A DNA stretch of 6,218 nt from JBBEBE01 sp051746765 (GTDB lineage: Bacteria; Bacteroidota; Rhodothermia; Balneolales; Balneolaceae), in contig JBNJFK010000140.1 of NCBI GenBank assembly GCA_051746765.1, forward strand, positions 1 through 6,218. Reading direction: 5' to 3'. Shown here one piece after another: positions 1 to 6,218 of this stretch. Numbering within the stretch: the first letter of the stretch is position 1; each line of letters opens with the position of its first letter. The notes below the pieces were generated by a model that saw only the letters and a program-made list of their open reading frames with translations, ran no database searches and was not told the DNA's origin. Made by a program: the position numbers and the translations under genes.

Positions 1-423
1 CAGCTCGCCCGGGAGCAGAACCGCGTCCGCGAGGAGCTCGAACGATTACGAGAAAGCGCTCCGAGAGACGAGCGTCAGAGCGATCTCGAGCAGACCCTCC
101 GCGAGATGGAGGAGTCCATCCGCCGGCTGCGGGAAGGCCGCCCCGAATCGGTTCCCGACCAGCAGGCCGAAATCCACGCCCGCATGCTGCGAACGCAGGA
201 TGCCCTCCGCCAACAGGGGGATCCGGACGAAGATGAACCCCGCGAAGCCCGTCGGGCCGAACCGTCCGTCCGACCCCTGCCTACGACCGATGCAACACCC
301 CCGGAACGGAGCTGGGAGAGTGAGCTCCGCCTTCGACTGGCCGATCCGCGGCAAACCCCCTTCGCCCCCGACGTCCAGGAACTCATGGAGCGCTACATTG
401 ATCAGCTACGGGAATTGGAGTAA
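1..423 (+). CDS. C-terminal part of a coiled-coil protein (5' end outside window), possibly DUF4175-like
   Basis: The frame is open from the first base, so this is the last 140 residues of a longer gene ending at TAA 421-423. The first ~63 residues are a highly charged Glu/Arg/Leu/Gln stretch with heptad-like hydrophobic spacing (for example REELERLRE, LEQTLREMEESIRRLRE), which is typical coiled coil. A segment with QQAEIHARMLRTQDALRQ (about residues 66-83) is followed by a charged, Pro-rich linker (about 84-108). The end is a compact tail, FAPDVQELMERYIDQLRELE. There is no membrane segment in the visible part. From memory, the 'QQ-x-I-x-RML-x-x-Q-x-x-LRQ' stretch, the disordered linker and a tail of the 'P-x-x-x-x-L-x-x-x-Y-x-x-x-L' kind resemble the C-termini of large DUF4175 proteins of Bacteroidota, which have no settled function. 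That family call is tentative; the coding call is firm. The next gene starts 113 bp downstream on the same strand. Confidence 0.8.
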   Translation, partial: QLAREQNRVREELERLRESAPRDERQSDLEQTLREMEESIRRLREGRPESVPDQQAEIHARMLRTQDALRQQGDPDEDEPREARRAEPSVRPLPTTDATPPERSWESELRLRLADPRQTPFAPDVQELMERYIDQLRELE

Positions 424-430
424 CTTGGAG

Positions 431-497
431 GCTTGATAACAAGCGGTATCGCAAGACCCTCTTCAAACCCTTTTTGTACAACCAACCGGGTTCTTGC
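431..497 (+). other. Intergenic hairpins downstream of the coiled-coil gene
   Basis: Two inverted repeats lie in the 113-bp spacer. The first is GCTTG-ATAA-CAAGC (431-444), a 5-bp stem just after the stop codon. The second pairs GCAAGACCC (451-459) with GGGTTCTTGC (488-497), a 9-bp stem with one bulged base and a 28-nt loop. A T5 run (471-475) falls inside the loop and not after the stem, so neither repeat is a standard intrinsic terminator. They could form a structured 5' leader for the HAD gene or a processing site. No sigma-70-like promoter stands out in this spacer. Confidence 0.35.
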
Positions 498-510
498 ATC
501 CCGTCACCCC

Positions 511-540
511 ATGAACCCTGACCTGACCACAACCCCGTGA
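511..540 (+). other. Nine-codon mini-ORF overlapping the GTG start of the HAD gene
   Basis: ATG 511 opens a reading frame encoding MNPDLTTTP and ending at TGA 538-540. The stop overlaps the GTG start of the next gene in the four-base arrangement GTGA. No Shine-Dalgarno sequence precedes either start. It may be a chance ORF or a short leader that couples translation into the HAD gene. The sequence alone does not decide this. Confidence 0.2.
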
Positions 541-1289
541 TTCACCTCTTCGTCCTCGATATTGACGGCTGCATCTCCCACCCCTTTCAGAGCCCGGACT
601 GGGAGGCCATTACCGAGATCCGCGAGCTGAACCTGCAAAGCCAGAAAGACCCGAGTATCCCCTCGATCACCCTCTGCACCGGCCGGCCTTTTCCCTACGC
701 GGAAGCGGTCGCGCAGTGGCTCGGCATCGAACACCCGTTTGTCTTCGAGAGCTCGCTACTCTACTTCCCCAAAGACCACCGTGTGCTTACCGGCCACGAC
801 GGCATTCCCGAACCACTTCAAAGATTCAGGGGCTGGCTCACCGACGAGCTGCTCCCCGAACATCCGGGCGCCATGCTCGAGTTCGCCAAGATGATGGACG
901 CCGGAGTCGTCTCCAATGACAAAGAGCTCATCAACCGAATCTACAAGCGTATTTTACAGGTCACCCGCGAGCACTACCCCGAACTGGAAGTGCACCGCAC
1001 GGATGCGTCGGTAAACGCGCTTCCGATGGGCAACAACAAAGTTGCAGGCATGGAGCGAATCGCCACTGAGCTGAGGATCCCCCACGAGCAGATCGCTTAT
1101 ATCGGAGATAGCGGAGGCGATCTGGAAGCGCTCAAGCGGGTGGCCAAGCCCTTTGCCCCGCTGAACGCCATCGCTGAGGTCAAAAAGGTAGCCCAGACGC
1201 TGCCCGAAGAAGCCACCCGCGCGGTCCTGCTCGCCTACCGGCAACTGATTGACGAAAATCGAAACAGTGCAAAAAACGGAGAGGCATGA
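537..1289 (+). CDS. HAD-superfamily hydrolase (Cof/type IIB-like phosphatase)
   Basis: This 250-residue soluble protein carries all four HAD motifs. Motif I is LDIDG with the nucleophile Asp8 and acid/base Asp10, motif II is Thr48 in LCTGRP, motif III is Lys168 in GNNKVAGM, and motif IV is GDSGGD (Asp191, Asp195). The ~100-residue insert between motifs II and III has the size of a C2 cap. This arrangement and the overall length fit Mg2+-dependent sugar-phosphate or phosphoglycolate-type phosphatases (Cof, sucrose-phosphatase or archaeal PGP-like), and the actual substrate cannot be read from sequence. The start is GTG 537: the frame is closed by TGA at 519-521 and no other start codon lies between. 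No Shine-Dalgarno site precedes it. The gene sits 40 bp before galE on the same strand, so the two are likely co-transcribed, and a role in sugar-phosphate metabolism is a reasonable inference. The C-terminal ~15 residues are polar and probably disordered. Confidence 0.85.
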   Translation: MIHLFVLDIDGCISHPFQSPDWEAITEIRELNLQSQKDPSIPSITLCTGRPFPYAEAVAQWLGIEHPFVFESSLLYFPKDHRVLTGHDGIPEPLQRFRGWLTDELLPEHPGAMLEFAKMMDAGVVSNDKELINRIYKRILQVTREHYPELEVHRTDASVNALPMGNNKVAGMERIATELRIPHEQIAYIGDSGGDLEALKRVAKPFAPLNAIAEVKKVAQTLPEEATRAVLLAYRQLIDENRNSAKNGEA

Positions 1290-1316
1290 TCCAACCAATT
1301 CAACCCATTCAGCCTC

Positions 1317-1324
1317 GGAAGGAG
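1317..1324 (+). promoter_or_regulatory. Strong ribosome-binding site that sets the galE start
   Basis: GGAAGGAG lies 5 nt before ATG 1330. It fixes the galE start at 1330 and argues against the in-frame ATG at 1249. The upstream start would add 27 residues ahead of the Rossmann strand and overlap the HAD gene by 41 bp. Confidence 0.8.
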
Positions 1325-1329
1325 CTCTC

Positions 1330-2352
1330 ATGAAGAATCCCATTCTGGTCACGGGCGGAACTGGCTTCATCGGCTCCCATACGGTGGTTGAGCTTCTAAA
1401 AGAGGGCTATACCGTCGAGATCATCGACAACCTCTCCAACTCAAGCGTAGAGGTCATCGACCGGATCGAGACCATTACCGGCACCCGGCCCGGGTTTACC
1501 AAACTGGACCTGCGGGACCGCGACAAGCTCGAAGCCCACCTGAAGCAGAACCCCTTCAGCGGAGTCATCCACTTTGCGGCCCTTAAATCGGTGAGAGAAT
1601 CGGTCCAAAAACCTTTGAACTACTACGAGAACAACGTAGTTGGAACGCTTAACCTGATCCGGGGACTGCAGGGCGCCGGAATTTCGAATCTGGTCTTCTC
1701 CTCCTCCTGCACGGTCTACGGGCAACCCGACACCCTTCCGGTGACCGAGGAGACACCCCTGCAACCCGCACAATCCCCGTACGGGGAGAGCAAGCGGATC
1801 TGCGAGGCGATCATTCGCGATGCAACCAACGCAAAGAGCGCCCCGAAGAACAGTCGCTCAGTGCTCCTCCGCTATTTTAACCCGGTGGGAGCGGATCCCT
1901 CGGGGCTCATCGGTGAGCTCCCCTCCGGAATTCCAGATAATTTGATGCCGTTCATTACGCAGACGGCCGCCGGCATACGAGACGAGCTTCAGGTGTTCGG
2001 CGACGACTACGATACCCCGGACGGCACACCGATCCGTGACTACATCCATGTGAGTGATCTGGCGCGTGCCCACATCCGGGCGCTGGAGTACATGGGAAGC
2101 ACCGATGAACGATGCAGCGTATTCAATGTGGGAACCGGATCGGGAATCAGCGTTTTGGAGATGATCCAGACCTTCGAGAAGGTGAACGATCTCAAACTCG
2201 CCTACCGCATCACCAACCGCCGCCCCGGAGACATTGAAAAGATCTGGGCCGACGCCGCCAAAGCGAACGAGACTCTCCATTGGTCTCCACAATACGGCCT
2301 CGAAGAGATGTGCAAAACGGCGTGGACGTGGCAGAAGTCGCTGAAGGAGTAG
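1330..2352 (+). CDS. galE: UDP-glucose 4-epimerase
   Basis: GalE interconverts UDP-glucose and UDP-galactose (in some members also the N-acetyl forms) in the cytoplasm using bound NAD. The 340-residue product matches the usual GalE length (E. coli 338). It opens with the Rossmann motif TGGTGFIG (residues 8-15). The extended-SDR catalytic set is present: SSSCTVYG with Ser126, then Tyr151 and Lys155 in SPYGESK. The GalE signatures FNPVGADPSG (183-192) and RDYIHVSDLARAH (237-248) follow, and the C-terminal substrate-binding part holds RRPGDIEKIWADA. By alignment with remembered E. coli and human sequences, the gate position held by Tyr299 (E. coli) or Cys307 (human) is Ile305 here. The gene follows the HAD gene by 40 bp. 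Its stop lies 17 bp from the stop of the convergent WecA-like gene. Assignment as GalE rather than another SDR is firm; the preferred sugar is not. Confidence 0.95.
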   Translation: MKNPILVTGGTGFIGSHTVVELLKEGYTVEIIDNLSNSSVEVIDRIETITGTRPGFTKLDLRDRDKLEAHLKQNPFSGVIHFAALKSVRESVQKPLNYYENNVVGTLNLIRGLQGAGISNLVFSSSCTVYGQPDTLPVTEETPLQPAQSPYGESKRICEAIIRDATNAKSAPKNSRSVLLRYFNPVGADPSGLIGELPSGIPDNLMPFITQTAAGIRDELQVFGDDYDTPDGTPIRDYIHVSDLARAHIRALEYMGSTDERCSVFNVGTGSGISVLEMIQTFEKVNDLKLAYRITNRRPGDIEKIWADAAKANETLHWSPQYGLEEMCKTAWTWQKSLKE

Positions 2353-5300
2353 TCAGGCAGGTGTAAAGATCAGGACTTCTTGGAAATCGCTACAGCTTTT
2401 GTTTGAGCAGTCCCCTTCAGAGCGCTTCTGGAGTCACGCTCCTCCACCCCGGAATGGATCAGAAATCGCACCACGGAGAGCATGTCCTTCTCGTCCACCC
2501 ACGGGCGAACCAGTCGGCTCTTCCAACCACCGGTCGGAAAGAGGATGAAGCAGGTCCCCAGCATCGTAAAGAAGAGCAACGTGGGCCCCATATACTGCGC
2601 GAGAAAGAGCGCAACAGCGACAAAGAGCACATTCATGGTCGTAAGGATAAAGGTCGCTTCCTTGTGATCACAATCCATGTCGAGCAGGATGTGGTGAAGG
2701 TGGGATCGATCCGGTGAGAAGGGCGACTGCCCACGCGCCATTCGAATGCTGAAGACCCGCAGGGTGTCAAAGAGGGGAATGACCAAAATCGCCATCGCAA
2801 TCACTGGCGCAGCATCCTGCCAGTAGAGCCCGCTCCCGACGGTGGTTCCGTAGTGAATAAATGCAATCGCCTCCAGAGAGAGGAAGAACCCGACCAACAG
2901 GGATCCGGTATCCCCCATGAAGATACGCGCCGGGTGCAGGTTGAATCGCAGGAACCCGATCAGACTTCCAGCCAGAATCAGCGAGAAGGCCGCCCAGATC
3001 CAGATCTCGGCGTACAGGAACCAGACACCAAAACTAAGACTCGCAATCACACCTACGCTACCGGCCAGCCCGTCAATTCCGTCAATCAAATTGTAGGCGT
3101 TCGAGAGAACAATAATGGCGAAGAGCGAGAGCGGCATGCCAGCCCACCATGGAATCGACTCGAGTCCGAAAAGCCCCCCCATGGTGGGGATCCAGATCCC
3201 CATCCCGGCAATAAAGAGGAAACTGGCCAGAATTTGTGCCAACAATTTCTGCTTGGGAGGAACTCCGGAGAGATCGTCCCGCACACCAACCACAAAAAGC
3301 ATCATCGAAGCAGCTATGAAAAATCCGTAGCCATCAAAGTAGGCGCGCATACCGTTCGAGCTCATCGCTTCCATCAGGGAAAAAGCGATGATGAACGCAA
3401 AAAAGATCGCAACCCCTCCAAAGGTAGGGGTCGACTCGGTATGAACTTTACGACCGCCGTCGGGTTGGTCGTAGAACTCAAACTCCCACGCCAATTTGAT
3501 CAGCGCTGGAATCATCGCCGTCGACACCGCATAGGTGACCAACAGGCAGAAACCCAGCCATGCGAGGTAGGAAATACTCATGTCAGTGGATACAAATGTT
3601 TACAGAATCTCTGAAACCAGCCAAAAGATTTACAATAATCCGACCCTGAATATACAAAAGATTCACAAAGAATCACGAACGGATCCCTTGTTTCTGTCTA
3701 TTGCAAGATTCTAATCTCCCAAGAACACGCCCTGAGTACCGTTTAAGCACATCATCGACTGTCGCCACCCAAACTCACTCAAATTATTCTCCCGGGAAAT
3801 TCTACCCTGCCGACCCCTCCTTCTCTTCCTGCCGATCGACCTGCTCCCGAAACCAGGGAAGAATGCGTTCCAATCCCTCCTCGCGTGAAACAACCGGTTC
3901 CCACCCCAGCACCGCTTTCGCTCGGATGATATCGGGACGCCGTACCTTCGGGTCCCCTTTCGGGAGAGGCTCGTGGATGATCTTGCTGGAACTTCCCGTT
4001 AATTCGATGACCTCTTGAGCCACTTGAAGAATGGTCACCTCTTCGGGGTTGCCCAGATTGACTGGCTCCACCTCCTCGCTCTGCGAGAGCCGCCAGATGC
4101 CCTCGACCAAATCGTCCACGTAGGTAAACGAGCGGGTCTGATCGCCATCCCCGAACACCGTTATATCATTGCCCTTCAATGCCTGCCGTAGAAACGTAGG
4201 CAGTGCCCGCCCGTCACGCAGCCGCATGCACGGTCCATACGTATTGAAAATCCGCACGATCCGTGTCTCGACCCCGTGAAACCGGTGGTAGGCCATTGTC
4301 ATCGCCTCGGCGAACCGTTTCGCCTCGTCGTAGACCCCCCGAAACCCGATCGGGTTCACATGCCCCCAGTAACTCTCCGACTGCGGATGCACCTCCGGAT
4401 CGCCATACACTTCGCTTGTGGAGGCGAGAAGAAAGCGGGCTCCTTTGTCTTTGGCCACCCCGAGCGCTTTGTGCGTTCCGAGTGAGCCCACTTTGAGCGT
4501 TTGAATGGGCATCTCCAGGTAGTCGATCGGGGAGGCCGGCGAGGCGAAGTGCAAAATCAGGTCCAGATCACCCTCCACGTCGATATACTCACAGACATTG
4601 TGGAGGACAAACTCAAAATCCGGATTGCCTTCCAGATGCGCAATGTTCTTCCTCGATCCGGTCGAAAGATTGTCCATACAGAGAACACGGTACCCCTCGG
4701 CGAGGTAGCGTTCGCAGAGGTGCGATCCCAAAAATCCCGCCCCGCCCGTAATGAGTACCCGTTCTCTGCTCATCTGATTCTCCAACACTTGAATAATGAT
4801 TCAGCCGTTTTATCGGACCTGATACTCAACTATTTACCGTAGAGTCCATATGACTCCCGCCGTCAGGCCGATTGACTCGAACATCTCCCCGTGGTCCAAC
4901 GCCAACGAAAATCGAAGCGTGATGTTCTCTCTTCCCGGAACCACCCAATCCGTCTCAGCCAGCCAGTGCCACTGGATGCGCGGCGGATTAAAATAGTAAA
5001 CTTCCGGGTCCAGTGCCGGATCCAGACTCCCCCACACATCTCCCAGGTTCAGACCCCAGTAGGTCCCGTAGTGACGAGCGTAGGTCCCCAACACTCGCCA
5101 GTGAGCCGCATCTCCGACATGCCCCTCCACACCCCCGTGATGCGCCACCACACGGGTGCTCACAAAGTAGCGATCACTATAGGTTTCGATCGAAGGGTCT
5201 ATTTGATCCAATTGGCGTTGAGTCATGAGCAGGGGTGATCCCATCGAATACCCCTTGTAGGCCCATCCATCCAGATAGACCTCGTTGTTGTAGTAATCAT

Positions 5301-6218
5301 CCCGCCCATTGTAACGATAGCCGCAGTTGGGATTGACCTCTGCACAAAAGGGCGGGCTGTCGCCCACCACTGGATCGGTCGGCCCCGGTCCGGTCTGGTG
5401 CTTCGTATGCAGAAATTCCCAGAGCACCCCGTCAATCCAGGAAATCGACTCTCCAAACGGGTTCTCGACGGCTACTCCGTAGAGACCGTCAGGTAAATTT
5501 CGAAGAGCAAGACCCGACTTGTCAGAGAAGAGGTGCTGGCGGTAGAGATGGACCCTGCGATCCCCGCCAGCCTCCATTTTGAACCCGGTATCAATGAGCC
5601 CTTGATGAGCCCCCAAAACATTCGCCTGATCTACCCCATGACTCGTATTGTCCCCCGCCCGGGCGGTGGCCACCCGCAGGAAATCCCCAAGTCCAGCGGG
5701 GTATTGTCTTCCTGTGTCGCTCTCACGCCCGCCCCAGGTGGCCGTGTGCAGAAATCCTCCGTAGAGCTTCCACCACGTGGGCCCGCCAAACTGAACATAG
5801 AACGATTTCTCGTGTAGATAAGCGTTCTCAATCACCCGGTCTTTCCCAAACCAACCGTGAGCCCAGTGCCCCTTAAACGAGGCCCATCCCTGTAGATACG
5901 GAACCGGTACATACTCCGGAATGTGAAGTCGAATTCGAGGTACTGGCGGAGCATTTCGCCCCAGAACGAGCGAGCCGCTGCTCAATCGATGGGGACCGGT
6001 CTCGCCCAAGGTGTAGACGCGACGTCCCGCTTCCAGATGGAGGATTCCGTATCGCCCTTCGATCCATCCCTCCTGCAACCAAAGCGATTCATCCCCGGAG
6101 AGTCGTGCGGCTCCAGTACCCCCCCAACCCCAGCCCCATCGGCCATGATCATCGACCGACCGTTGAGCCGAGAAAACACCCAACATGTGCGACCTCCCCT
6201 CCCCGAGCATCCCATCAC

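Overview
The window reads as part of a bacterial envelope-polysaccharide region of moderately high G+C (mid-to-upper 50s % by eye). No mobile element, CRISPR array, rRNA or tRNA is visible. The best guess for the source is a Gram-negative of the Bacteroidota/Rhodothermota/Balneolota type (FCB group). This rests on a Wzi-family outer-membrane protein with the long Bacteroidota-style motifs and on a coiled-coil protein end resembling DUF4175 proteins. The assignment is inference, since no phylogenetic marker gene is present.

Left half, plus strand: the 3' end of a coiled-coil protein (1-423), a 113-bp spacer with an imperfect hairpin and a nine-codon mini-ORF, a HAD-superfamily phosphatase with a GTG start (537-1289), and galE, UDP-glucose 4-epimerase (1330-2352). 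The HAD gene and galE are 40 bp apart and probably co-transcribed. galE has a strong Shine-Dalgarno site.

Right half, minus strand, read from right to left: a Wzi-family capsule-assembly/outer-membrane barrel protein whose N-terminus lies beyond the window (4834-6218), UDP-glucuronate decarboxylase (3802-4773), a 220-bp A+T-richer gap with a cluster of GATT/AATC dyads, and a WecA/TagO-type polyprenyl-phosphate sugar-1-phosphate transferase (2370-3581). The last gene converges on galE with only 17 bp between the stop codons and no obvious terminator.

Taken together, galE and the decarboxylase supply nucleotide sugars (UDP-Gal or UDP-GalNAc, and UDP-xylose). The WecA-like membrane enzyme loads the first sugar phosphate onto the lipid carrier. 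The Wzi-like protein would hold or organise the finished glycan at the outer membrane. Glycosyltransferases, flippase, polymerase and UDP-glucose dehydrogenase are not in the window. The families are known ones and I found no convincing new system. The points most worth a second look are the dyad cluster before the WecA-like gene, the Ile gate residue in GalE, and the unusual start region of the HAD gene.
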